Source: an uncultured Pseudomonadota bacterium (GTDB lineage: Bacteria > Pseudomonadota > Gammaproteobacteria > Steroidobacterales > Steroidobacteraceae). From it: a stretch of 35,029 nt of DNA. The stretch is from positions 82,210 to 117,238 of the forward strand of contig CADEFQ010000005.1 in the NCBI GenBank assembly GCA_902826635.1. Reading direction: 5' to 3'. The notes beneath the pieces are model-generated. The model saw nothing but the letters and a program-made list of their open reading frames with translations. It made no database searches and was not told the origin of the DNA. Both the position numbers and the translations under genes were made by a program. Shown in pieces: positions 7,699-15,278 of the stretch; the stretch's first letter is position 1, and each line of letters starts with the position of its first letter.

Positions 7699-9774
7699 CA
7701 GGTAGCGGCCGTACCAGCCGAGGTAGCGCTGCAGCCGGTCGACACGCAGGCTCGGCCGCGCGAGGTGGTGGTGCTGGCCCGGGTAGATCACGAGCTGGGT
7801 CGGCACCCCGAGGCGGCGCAAGGCCTGGTACATCTGCTCGGTCGCGGGCAGCGGCACGTTGAAATCGTCCGCCCCGCACAGGAACAGCGTCGGCGTGCGG
7901 ATCCGGTCGGCGTGCAGAAAGGCGTACGAGAGTTTGATCCAGAGGCCGGTGTGCTCCCACGGCAAACCAAGCTCGGCCTCCCAGTCGCGCGCGTACTGAT
8001 CGATGCCGTAGCCGCCGAGCATGTTCGCCATGCCGGCGCCGCTCGTCGCCGCCTTGAAGCGCGTATCGGTCGCGATCACGTAGTTGGTCAGGATTGCCCC
8101 GTAGCTCCAGCCGCCGACGCCGAGGCGTGCCGGGTCCGCGATACCGTCCGTGACGACGCGGTCGGTGATCGCGAGCACGTCGGGTACGTCGGCCTCGCCC
8201 CAGTTCGCAAAGAGCGCGCGCTGGTAGGCGAAGCCCCGCCCCGTGCTGCCGCGCGGATTCGGCGCGACGACCGCATAGCCCTGCGCCGCAAGGAGCTGCG
8301 ACTGGAAATCGAAGTCGTGCTGGTGCTGCGACACCGGGCCGCCGTGCAGCCACAGCAGCGTCGGCACGCGCGCACCGGGCGCGCGGCCCTTCGGCTCAAA
8401 GAGCAGCGCGTGGACTTCGAGGCCGCCCGTACCCGGCGCCGAGATCGCTTGCGCGGTGACGAGGTCGACGTCGGCGAGCCAGCCGTCGTTGTGATGCGAC
8501 AGGCGCCGCAACCCGCCGCGCTCGAGCGCGGCGAGCTCGCCCGGCTGCGCACTCGTGCCACGCAGGACCACGATGCGGCCCTGCGCGCTCACGTCGAATT
8601 CGCTGACGACGCCGCCCGGCGGCGTGAGGCGTTCAACGCGGCCGTCGGCGAGGCGCACGCGCGCGAGCACCATGCTCGCGTCGTCCTCGAGGCGGAAATA
8701 GAGCCACTTGCCGTCCGCAGACCAGCGCGGCTCGACCGTATTGCGATCGAGCGCAGCCGTTGGCAGTGAAGCGGCCTCACCGCCCGAGTCGTTCACGCCG
8801 ACTCCCATCACCCCGACTTGGGCAAGGCCGTACCAGAGATCCGCGGGCGCGCCGCCCGCGAGGTACGCGACACGCCGGCCGTCGGCGCTGAAGCGCGGCG
8901 GGCCGCTGAGCCAGGCGTCGTCCGGATCGCCGTCCGCGCCGGGACTCGTGGTCAGCTGCCGCGCGACCGCGCCCGGCTGCGGCGCGATCAGGTAGAGGTC
9001 CCAGTTGTTGGTGGCGTCGGGGTCCTCGCCGCGCTTGCTGAGGAACGCGATCTGCGCGCCGTCGGGCGACCAGGCGGGCTGCAGCTCGTCGTAGGGGCCG
9101 TCGGTGAGCGTCGTCACCGCGCCGGTCGCGACGTCCATCAGGAAGAGATGTGAGCGCTCGTTCCGCAGGTAGCCCGCGTCGTCGCTCTTGAACTGCAGCC
9201 GGTCGATCACGATCGGGGCAGGCTTCTCCGGGTCCTCCACGGGCGCGGCGGGCACCTGCGCAGAAAACACGATGCGCTTGCCGTCCGGCGACCAGGCGTA
9301 GCCCGTGATCGCGGTCGTGAAGCGGCTGCGCGGCTGCGCTTCGCCGCCCGCGCGGTCGAGGAGCCAGATCTGATCGCCCGCGTTCGCATCGGCACGATCG
9401 CTCAGAAACGCGAGCCACCGGCCGTCGGGGCTCCAGCGCGGCGTGTGCTCGCTCGCCGCGCTGCGCGTCGCCTGGATCGATTCCTTGCCGTCCCAGCTCG
9501 CGAGCCACACGTCCGACTGATCGGCGTCGGCCGCGCGATCCGGCGTCGCGACCGTGTACGCGATCCATTGCCCGTCCGGCGAAAATCGTGGGTCCGCGAG
9601 CTCCTGCAGGCGGTAGAGGTCTTCGGCGACGAGCCCGCGCGCGGGCGCGGACGAGAACGGCAGGGCGGCGAGCCCCGCGAGAATCAGCAGTCGGCGGCCG
9701 GCTGCACGCGACGGCGTGGCGGGTTGTAAAAGGCTCCCTCGACGACCGTGCAGCGCGCCATGAACCGGCTCCAT
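7690..9774 (-). CDS. Secreted S9-family prolyl oligopeptidase-like peptidase
   Basis: A 694-residue serine peptidase. A signal peptide follows an unusually long basic N-region: RRLLILAGLAAL then a likely cleavage near APARG (residue 47), so the enzyme should be periplasmic; the paired arginines could mean Tat export (inference). Residues about 50-400 form a beta-propeller with repeated SPDG motifs (TolB-like repeats). The C-terminal alpha/beta-hydrolase has the nucleophile Ser557 in GGWSYGA, Asp637 in CGADDFNVP and His669 in YPGQHHH. Such enzymes cleave short peptides or acyl-peptides. It is the last gene of the Rieske-FAD-FAD-GcvT block. The ATG at 9774 is fixed by AGAAGGAG five bases upstream, which means a 91-base overlap with the GcvT-like gene in another frame. 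Confidence 0.92.
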   Translation of the reverse strand: MEPVHGALHGRRGSLLQPATPSRAAGRRLLILAGLAALPFSSAPARGLVAEDLYRLQELADPRFSPDGQWIAYTVATPDRAADADQSDVWLASWDGKESIQATRSAASEHTPRWSPDGRWLAFLSDRADANAGDQIWLLDRAGGEAQPRSRFTTAITGYAWSPDGKRIVFSAQVPAAPVEDPEKPAPIVIDRLQFKSDDAGYLRNERSHLFLMDVATGAVTTLTDGPYDELQPAWSPDGAQIAFLSKRGEDPDATNNWDLYLIAPQPGAVARQLTTSPGADGDPDDAWLSGPPRFSADGRRVAYLAGGAPADLWYGLAQVGVMGVGVNDSGGEAASLPTAALDRNTVEPRWSADGKWLYFRLEDDASMVLARVRLADGRVERLTPPGGVVSEFDVSAQGRIVVLRGTSAQPGELAALERGGLRRLSHHNDGWLADVDLVTAQAISAPGTGGLEVHALLFEPKGRAPGARVPTLLWLHGGPVSQHQHDFDFQSQLLAAQGYAVVAPNPRGSTGRGFAYQRALFANWGEADVPDVLAITDRVVTDGIADPARLGVGGWSYGAILTNYVIATDTRFKAATSGAGMANMLGGYGIDQYARDWEAELGLPWEHTGLWIKLSYAFLHADRIRTPTLFLCGADDFNVPLPATEQMYQALRRLGVPTQLVIYPGQHHHLARPSLRVDRLQRYLGWYGRYLKN

Positions 9775-10877
9775 TTGAGCTCCTTCTGGTAATAGATTTC
9801 CGCCCAGAGCTCATCGCCCGGCGTGCCGTAGGGCATCTGCACGGACGCGAGCGCGATATTCGACTTCGCGGCTGGCGACCACATCGAGGAGGTCACGACA
9901 CCGATGTTTCTGCGCCTGCGGTCGTAGATGAATGCGTCCTTCGCGGGCTTGTTGCCTTCGACGTCGAGCTTCACGAGCCGGTAGCGCGAGCCGCGCGCCT
10001 TCTCTTCGAGCAGCGCACGGCGTCCGGTGAACGGCCCTTTCTTGAAGTCCACCAGCCACTCGAGGTCGAGTTCGAACGGCGAGCGCGTGCGGTCCGCGCG
10101 GATCGCGCGATCGGCCGGCAGGAAATCGACGCCCGCCTGGATGAAGCCCGCCTCGATGCGGCTCATCTCGAGCGCGAACGTGCCCATCGGCTTGACGCCC
10201 ACGACCCGGCCCACGTCGAACAGGCGATCCCACAGCGGCACTGCGAGCTCGGGGTCGATCCAGAGCTCGTAGCCGAGATCGCCGGTGAAGCCCGTGCGCG
10301 AGACCGTGAGATCACCGCCTTCGAAGGCGTAGCCGCGGATCCCGAACGGCGCCAGCGTTTCAATTCCGGCAAGGCCCAGGCGCTTCAGCACCGCGCAGCT
10401 CGTTGGTCCCTGCAGCGCGAGCGCGGCGACGTCGTGCGTTTCCTCCGTGATCGACACGTCGAAGCCGAGCGCCGAGCCGAGCAGCCAGTCGAGCTGGCGC
10501 TCCTGCGAACACAGGCGATACACATGGTCGCGCAAGTGGAAGATCGTGCCGTCGTCGACGACCTGACCCGCGTCGTCGCACCAGACCGTGTACCCGACGC
10601 GACCCGGCTTCAATTTCGCGACGTCGCGCGTCACGAGGCGGTTCATGAACGCGAGCGCATCGGGGCCCGTGACCAGGTGCTTGGTCATCGGCGACAGGTC
10701 GAACACCGTGCAGGCGTTGCGCAGCGCGGTGTATTCGAGCGCCACGTCGAAGTACGCGTCGGCAACCGTGTAGTCGCGCCAGCGATGCCACGCGTTCAGC
10801 GTGTTCGCCGCCGACGTGCGCGGGTGAAACGGCGTCGGGAACACCGCCTGCAGGTAGTGCTCGCGCGGGATCGTCAT
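9684..10877 (-). CDS. GcvT-family aminomethyl/methyltransferase (folate-dependent)
   Basis: A 397-residue protein of the glycine-cleavage T-protein fold, a family that moves a methyl or aminomethyl-derived one-carbon unit onto tetrahydrofolate; it also includes the O-demethylases DesA and LigM, DmdA, and the folate domains of sarcosine and dimethylglycine dehydrogenases. Family landmarks are VVDD (106-109, with the Asp equivalent to the catalytic Asp of T-protein), RTGFTGDLGYE (194-204) and MSRIEAGF (238-245). The C-terminal barrel region contains GVVTSSMWSP. The other glycine-cleavage genes are absent, and the gene sits behind two FAD enzymes and a Rieske oxygenase, so a catabolic demethylation role is more likely than glycine cleavage (inference). 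The ATG at 10877 overlaps the preceding stop by four bases and has GGGGAG upstream. Confidence 0.88.
   Translation of the reverse strand: MTIPREHYLQAVFPTPFHPRTSAANTLNAWHRWRDYTVADAYFDVALEYTALRNACTVFDLSPMTKHLVTGPDALAFMNRLVTRDVAKLKPGRVGYTVWCDDAGQVVDDGTIFHLRDHVYRLCSQERQLDWLLGSALGFDVSITEETHDVAALALQGPTSCAVLKRLGLAGIETLAPFGIRGYAFEGGDLTVSRTGFTGDLGYELWIDPELAVPLWDRLFDVGRVVGVKPMGTFALEMSRIEAGFIQAGVDFLPADRAIRADRTRSPFELDLEWLVDFKKGPFTGRRALLEEKARGSRYRLVKLDVEGNKPAKDAFIYDRRRRNIGVVTSSMWSPAAKSNIALASVQMPYGTPGDELWAEIYYQKELKWSRFMARCTVVEGAFYNPPRRRVQPAADC
9780..9787 (-). promoter_or_regulatory. Strong ribosome binding site for the S9 peptidase inside the GcvT-like gene
   Basis: Minus-strand AGAAGGAG, five bases before the ATG at 9774. 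It lies within codons of the upstream gene and supports the long gene overlap. No ATG, GTG or TTG exists in frame between here and the hydrophobic core of the signal peptide. Confidence 0.7.
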
Positions 10878-12403
10878 GCGCGGCTCCCCGTGAGCACGGC
10901 GCGGGCCGCGTTGCGACCGGCGCTGCCCATCACGCCACCGCCCGGGTGGGCGCCCGCACCACAAAGGAAAAGACCGCCCACCGGCGTCGCATACTGCGCG
11001 GCGCCCGGCACCGGACGCAGCATCATGAACTGATCGAGCGCGAGCTCGCCGTGATGCCAGTGACCGCCCGTGATGCGGAACTCGCGCTCGAGATCGACCG
11101 GCGTCAGGAGCTCGGCGTTCAGGATCTGCCGGCGCAGGGTCGGCGCGAAGCGCGCCAGCGCGTCGAGCGTTGCGGCGAGGAAACGCGCCCGGCCGGTGTC
11201 CCAGCCCTCCGCGAGATCATAGGGCGCGTACTGCACGACCGCCGACAGCACGTGCTTGCCGGCCGGGGCGAGGCCCGCGTCGTGCACCGAGGGGATCGTG
11301 ATCTCGAGCACCGGCGCGGGCGAGAACTCGTGGTACTTCGCCGGGTTGAACGCGGCCTCGACGTAACCGAGGTCGGGCGCGACGATCAACCGCTCGCCAA
11401 GACGTGCCGCCGGCACGCCGCGAAACTCCGGTACGCCGTCGAGCGCGAGGTGCAGCTTCGCCGCGCAACCGAGCGTCCGAAAGTGCAGCACGCGGCGCGC
11501 AAACTCCGCATCCAGGTGCTGCGCGCCGAGCAGTTCGAGGAAAGTGGTCTTCGGGTCGGCATTAGAGACGACGATGTCTGCCGCGATCTCCTCACCGCTT
11601 GCGAGCACGACGCCCGCCATGCGATCGCCCGCTACCGCAAGTTTCGCCACCGGACTCGACACGCGAATCTCGGCCCCCGCGGCGCGCGCGGCAACGGCGA
11701 GCGCACCCGTCACGGTACCCATGCCGCCGCGCGGCAGTGCGTAAGCGCCCGCGCGTTGCAGGCTCGTGAAGAAAGTCTGGCCGGAGCGCGGCCCGAGCTT
11801 CGCGCCGAGCACCCCGTCGAGCGCGAGCGCGCCTTTCAGCTGCGCGCTCTCGAATCGATCCTCGAGGAGGTCGTAGAGCGGCATCGTGCCCACTCGCAGC
11901 AGTTCGCGCATGTCCGCGCGCCCGAGGCGGCGGATGTCGAACGCAAACTTCGCGAGCGACCATGGTGCCGGGATGCGACCGTGCTGGCGCGCCAGCACCG
12001 CGGCGTAGCGCCGCTGCCGCGCCACGTATTCGGCGAGCGTCGCGCGATCGGCCGCCGACACCGTGCCGGAGCGCACCTCGGCGCCGTTCAGCACGAGCGG
12101 TTCGCCGTCGGCCAACGCGACCGTATCGAGCCCCGAGCGCGCGAAGCTGAGCCCGTGGCTCGCGAGGCCGAGATCGCGCGCCACGACCGGGTCGAGCACG
12201 TGCAGCAGGTGCGCGCCGGAGGAGACGCGAAAACCCGGCGCGAATTCGCGTGTCACGGCGGCACCGCCGACCTGATCCGCCGCTTCGAGCACCAGCACCT
12301 TGCGCCCCGCACGCGCGAGGTAGGCCGCGCACACGAGGCCGTTGTGCCCGCCACCGACGATGACGACGCGGCTATTCGCGGACCCGGTGGCAGTCTCAGT
12401 CAT
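10874..12403 (-). CDS. FAD-dependent oxidoreductase, PYROXD2/phytoene-desaturase fold (copy 1)
   Basis: A 509-residue flavoprotein. The N-terminal dinucleotide-binding fold shows VVIVGGGHNGLVCAAYLARAG (about 13-33 with its Gly-x-Gly-x-x-Gly pattern) and VLEAADQVGGAA. The C-terminal FAD signature is GLFLCGAGAHPGGGV. The pattern GGGHNGL with AHPGGGVMG is typical of the PYROXD2-like group, whose bacterial substrates are largely unknown. No signal peptide, so cytoplasmic. It overlaps the second FAD gene by eight bases and the GcvT-like gene by four, indicating a translationally coupled operon. A carotenoid role is unlikely, since no crt gene is present nearby. An amine or other hydride-donor substrate fits the context (inference). 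Confidence 0.88.
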   Translation of the reverse strand: MTETATGSANSRVVIVGGGHNGLVCAAYLARAGRKVLVLEAADQVGGAAVTREFAPGFRVSSGAHLLHVLDPVVARDLGLASHGLSFARSGLDTVALADGEPLVLNGAEVRSGTVSAADRATLAEYVARQRRYAAVLARQHGRIPAPWSLAKFAFDIRRLGRADMRELLRVGTMPLYDLLEDRFESAQLKGALALDGVLGAKLGPRSGQTFFTSLQRAGAYALPRGGMGTVTGALAVAARAAGAEIRVSSPVAKLAVAGDRMAGVVLASGEEIAADIVVSNADPKTTFLELLGAQHLDAEFARRVLHFRTLGCAAKLHLALDGVPEFRGVPAARLGERLIVAPDLGYVEAAFNPAKYHEFSPAPVLEITIPSVHDAGLAPAGKHVLSAVVQYAPYDLAEGWDTGRARFLAATLDALARFAPTLRRQILNAELLTPVDLEREFRITGGHWHHGELALDQFMMLRPVPGAAQYATPVGGLFLCGAGAHPGGGVMGSAGRNAARAVLTGSRA

Positions 12404-14012
12404 CGCTCCACCCTTCGGGCACCGACGACGGCCGCCGCAGATGGCGCAGGATTTCGCGCGCCGCGTTGGCGCCGGGCGCGGCCATCACGCCCCCGCCGGG
12501 ATGCGTCGCCGAGCCGCACAACCACAGGCCACGCACCGGGCCGCGATACTGCGCGAAACCGGGGAACGGGCGGTTGAAGAAGAGCTGATCGAACGTCAGC
12601 TCGCCCTGGAAGATATTGCCCTCGGTGAGACCCACTTCCTGGTCGAGCTCCTGCGGCGTGCGCACTTCGGCGTGCAGCACGAGTTTCCTGAAATCGGGGC
12701 TGTAGCGCGAAATCTGGTCGAACACGGTTTCACGAAACGCCGCTCGATCCGCCTCCGTCCACGCACGACCTTCGATCTGGTGCGGCACATACTGCACGAA
12801 CACCGACATGAAATGCTTGCCGGGCGGCGCCATCGTCGGATCGGTGAGCGAGGGGATCAAGAGGTCGAGGTACGGGTCCTTCGACCAGGTGCCCGCCTTC
12901 CAGTCGTCGTACGCACGCTCGAAGCGCGCGAGCGTGTCGAGGAAGTGCATGTCGCCGGCAATCAGCGGATTGCCGCGGCCCATCGCCGGGAAAGTCGGCA
13001 CGCCATCGAGCGCGATATTGAGCTTGCCCGAGGAGCCGCGGCTCTTGAACTCGCGCGCCTTGCGGACGATGTCGGGACCCAGGTCCCCCGCGTCCATCAG
13101 CTTCAGGAACGTGCGCTTGGGATCGAGGCTCGAGATCACGGTGTCGGCGTAGATTTCATCGCCGTTCGACAACGCGACGCCGCTCGCCTGCCCGTGACGC
13201 ACGAGGATGCGCGCCACGGACGCGTCGGCGCGGATCTCGCCGCCGAAGGATTGCAACGCGCCCGCGATCGCGTTCGACACCGCGCCCATGCCGCCACGCG
13301 CGAAGCCCCAGGAACCCACCTGGCCGTCGACGTCGCCCATGTAGTGGTGCAGCAGCACGTAGGCGGTGCCCGGCGAGTGCACGCCTAGCGCCGTGCCGAT
13401 GATGCCGCTGCCGGCGTGGTGCGCCTTGACGATGTCCGACTCGAAGTACTCGCCGAGGTAATCGGCGATGCTCATCGAGTAGAAGCGCAGCGTGTCGCCC
13501 ATCGTCGTCTCGCCGAGCTTCGCGAACTCGCGCCCGAGGTGCAGCATCTCGCGCAGGTCGCGGATCTTGAGCGAAGTGGGGTCGGGCGGCGTGCGCAGCA
13601 GCAGCGAGCGGATGAACCGGCACTGGCGCATCGTGTCGCGCGAGTAGCGCAGGTACGCGTCGGCGTCGCGCTCGTTGTGGCGCGCATACTCGCGGCGGCG
13701 CACGTCCTTGTCGGCGAAACCGCCGATGTAGTCACCGTCACGCGTGAAAGTGAGGCCGCCGCCATACGGCGCGATCGAGAGGCCGTGGCGCGCGAGATCG
13801 AGGCCGCGGTAGATCTCCGGGCGCAACAGGCTGCACACATAGGAGCAGTTCGAGTAGATCCAGCCCGGATGCAGCTCGCGGCTCACCGCCGCGCCGCCGA
13901 TCCACGGATTGCGCTCGAGCACGAGCACCTTGAGCCCCGCTTTCGCAAGGAAGGCGGCGGTCGTGAGGCCGTTGTGGCCCGCGCCGACGACGATGACGTC
14001 GTAACGCGTCAT
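12396..14012 (-). CDS. FAD-dependent oxidoreductase, PYROXD2/phytoene-desaturase fold (copy 2)
   Basis: A 538-residue paralogue of the preceding flavoprotein. FAD binding is shown by DVIVVGAGHNGLTTAAFLAK (from residue 5), VLERNPWIGGAA and the C-terminal GLWLCGSATHPGGGV. The middle of the protein (for example IADYLGEYFESDIVKAHHAGSG) differs clearly from copy 1, so the two probably have different substrates or form a heteromer (inference). It lies 13 bases after the Rieske gene and overlaps the next FAD gene by eight bases. The start ATG at 14012 is the only reasonable one, directly before the dinucleotide fold; its Shine-Dalgarno is weak, consistent with coupling to the upstream gene. Confidence 0.88.
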   Translation of the reverse strand: MTRYDVIVVGAGHNGLTTAAFLAKAGLKVLVLERNPWIGGAAVSRELHPGWIYSNCSYVCSLLRPEIYRGLDLARHGLSIAPYGGGLTFTRDGDYIGGFADKDVRRREYARHNERDADAYLRYSRDTMRQCRFIRSLLLRTPPDPTSLKIRDLREMLHLGREFAKLGETTMGDTLRFYSMSIADYLGEYFESDIVKAHHAGSGIIGTALGVHSPGTAYVLLHHYMGDVDGQVGSWGFARGGMGAVSNAIAGALQSFGGEIRADASVARILVRHGQASGVALSNGDEIYADTVISSLDPKRTFLKLMDAGDLGPDIVRKAREFKSRGSSGKLNIALDGVPTFPAMGRGNPLIAGDMHFLDTLARFERAYDDWKAGTWSKDPYLDLLIPSLTDPTMAPPGKHFMSVFVQYVPHQIEGRAWTEADRAAFRETVFDQISRYSPDFRKLVLHAEVRTPQELDQEVGLTEGNIFQGELTFDQLFFNRPFPGFAQYRGPVRGLWLCGSATHPGGGVMAAPGANAAREILRHLRRPSSVPEGWSDD

Positions 14013-14025
14013 GCAGCGGCGCGTA

Positions 14026-15177
14026 TCAGAGGAGCCCCGCGAGCCGATCGGCGTACCACCGATCGAAGATGTGTACGCAGTCCTCGGACGATTGGTATGG
14101 CCCCGGCCGATATCCGCGCGAGCTCACGCCCGCCTGCGCACGCTCGCACAGCGCCCAGTCCTGGCGGTTCGTGACATCCCAGAACTGCACCACATCGGAC
14201 GGATCGAAGTCCTTCGCATCGACCGCTTCCGCCGTGAACAGCCATTCGCACACGACCCGCGTGCGATCGGGCGCAAGCGGCCAGGCCGTGTGCACCAGCA
14301 CGTAGTCCGGGTGCGGCGATAGCAGCATGTTCGGGTAGATCACGTAGTAATGCACATAGCGGCAATCCTCGTGCGAGAGGCCCGGGATCGTCGGCAAGGT
14401 GCTGCGGCCGCTCATCGACATCGTCTCGATGCCCTCGCGCAGGCGCATCGGACCGCCATTGAAGGACCGGCCGATCTCCTGGCCGCGCTCGTCGCGGCTG
14501 ATCTGCTCACTGATGCGCGCGAGCTGCGGATGCGCGCCGGCGCAGTGGTAGCACTCGCTGTAGTTTTCGCAGATCAGCTTCCAGTTGGCGCGCACCTCGT
14601 ACTCGATGCGCTGGCCGCGCGCGAGCTCCGGCATCCGGAAGCGCTTGAAGTCGGGAAGATCGGCGAAGTGGCTTTCGAGCGGCGTCGCGCCCTCATCGAG
14701 GTTCAGGAAGATGAAGCCCTCGAGCACGCCGATGCGCACGGCCAGCAACGGGAAATCGCCCTTGCAGAAATCGGCGCCCATGCGCGGCGCGTTCTGCAGG
14801 CTACCGTCGAGGTTGTAGCTCCAGGCGTGGTAGGGGCACAGCACGCGCGCGAGCCCGTGGCCGTGGGTATCCTCGAGCAGCTTCGAGCCGCGGTGGCGGC
14901 ACACGTTGTAAAAGGCACGCACGGTGCGATCCGCCCCGCGCATCACGATGATCGAATCGCCGGCGATCTCTTTCGCGAACCAGTCGCCTGCGGCCGGGAT
15001 GTCGGCTTCCCGCCCGACGCAGAGCCACTCGCGCGAAAAGATGCCGCGCTGCTCGAGGCGCAGGATCTCCCCGGACCCATACACCTCGCCCGGCAGCGTG
15101 CGGGCCCGCGCGAAAGGCCCGCGGGTGCGATCGAGATCCGCGACGCGCGGAAGCCGCTGCGCGACTTCGATGGTCAT
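14026..15177 (-). CDS. Rieske non-heme iron oxygenase alpha subunit, CntA/GbcA-like
   Basis: A 383-residue terminal oxygenase. The Rieske [2Fe-2S] cluster ligands are Cys93-x-His95 in VCRHRG and Cys114-x2-His117 in LCPYHAWSYNLDG. The mononuclear iron site is ENYSECYHCAGAHP: His211 and His216, with a third ligand probably Asp334 or Asp340 in FWDVTNRQDW. Glu208 stands where most ring-hydroxylating oxygenases have a bridging Asp; a Glu there is described for the carnitine oxygenase CntA. Together with the C-terminal GPYQSSED pattern this favours the group acting on quaternary amines (carnitine, glycine betaine, stachydrine) over true aromatic dioxygenases (inference). First gene of the block. 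ATG at 15177 is preferred, with GGGGGTGG upstream; a GTG at 15183 adds two residues. No beta subunit or reductase is nearby. Confidence 0.9.
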   Translation of the reverse strand: MTIEVAQRLPRVADLDRTRGPFARARTLPGEVYGSGEILRLEQRGIFSREWLCVGREADIPAAGDWFAKEIAGDSIIVMRGADRTVRAFYNVCRHRGSKLLEDTHGHGLARVLCPYHAWSYNLDGSLQNAPRMGADFCKGDFPLLAVRIGVLEGFIFLNLDEGATPLESHFADLPDFKRFRMPELARGQRIEYEVRANWKLICENYSECYHCAGAHPQLARISEQISRDERGQEIGRSFNGGPMRLREGIETMSMSGRSTLPTIPGLSHEDCRYVHYYVIYPNMLLSPHPDYVLVHTAWPLAPDRTRVVCEWLFTAEAVDAKDFDPSDVVQFWDVTNRQDWALCERAQAGVSSRGYRPGPYQSSEDCVHIFDRWYADRLAGLL

Positions 15178-15200
15178 ATCCACCCCCGTTGGAGGTGAAG

Positions 15201-15236
15201 ATTGTAGCGCGCCGATCGGGCCTTTTACCCGGTCAA
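15201..15236 (-). promoter_or_regulatory. Candidate promoter of the Rieske-FAD-FAD-GcvT-peptidase block
   Basis: Minus-strand TACAAT at 15201-15206, 23 bases before the ATG, is a good -10 box. TTGACC at 15231-15236 is 24 bases further upstream, too far for a normal -35; the hexamer at correct spacing is GGTAAA. The promoter may therefore depend on an activator. Confidence 0.35.
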
Positions 15237-15278
15237 ATGCGCGTTGACGGGGCTTGCGACCACGAACACTCTCTCCGT

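Noticed and set aside
230-10877. A DMSP demethylation pathway (DmdA-like GcvT plus DmdC-like acyl-CoA dehydrogenase)
   Set aside because: The two genes are about 8 kb apart, separated by unrelated genes, and no DmdB or DmdD is present.
10946-12577. Long open frame opposite the first FAD oxidoreductase
   Set aside because: Arg/Glu/His-rich with no motif; antisense shadow of a clear flavoprotein gene.
10874-14012. Carotenoid biosynthesis (phytoene desaturase) for the FAD enzymes
   Set aside because: Only the fold is shared; no phytoene synthase or other carotenoid gene is nearby and the sequence patterns fit PYROXD2-like proteins.
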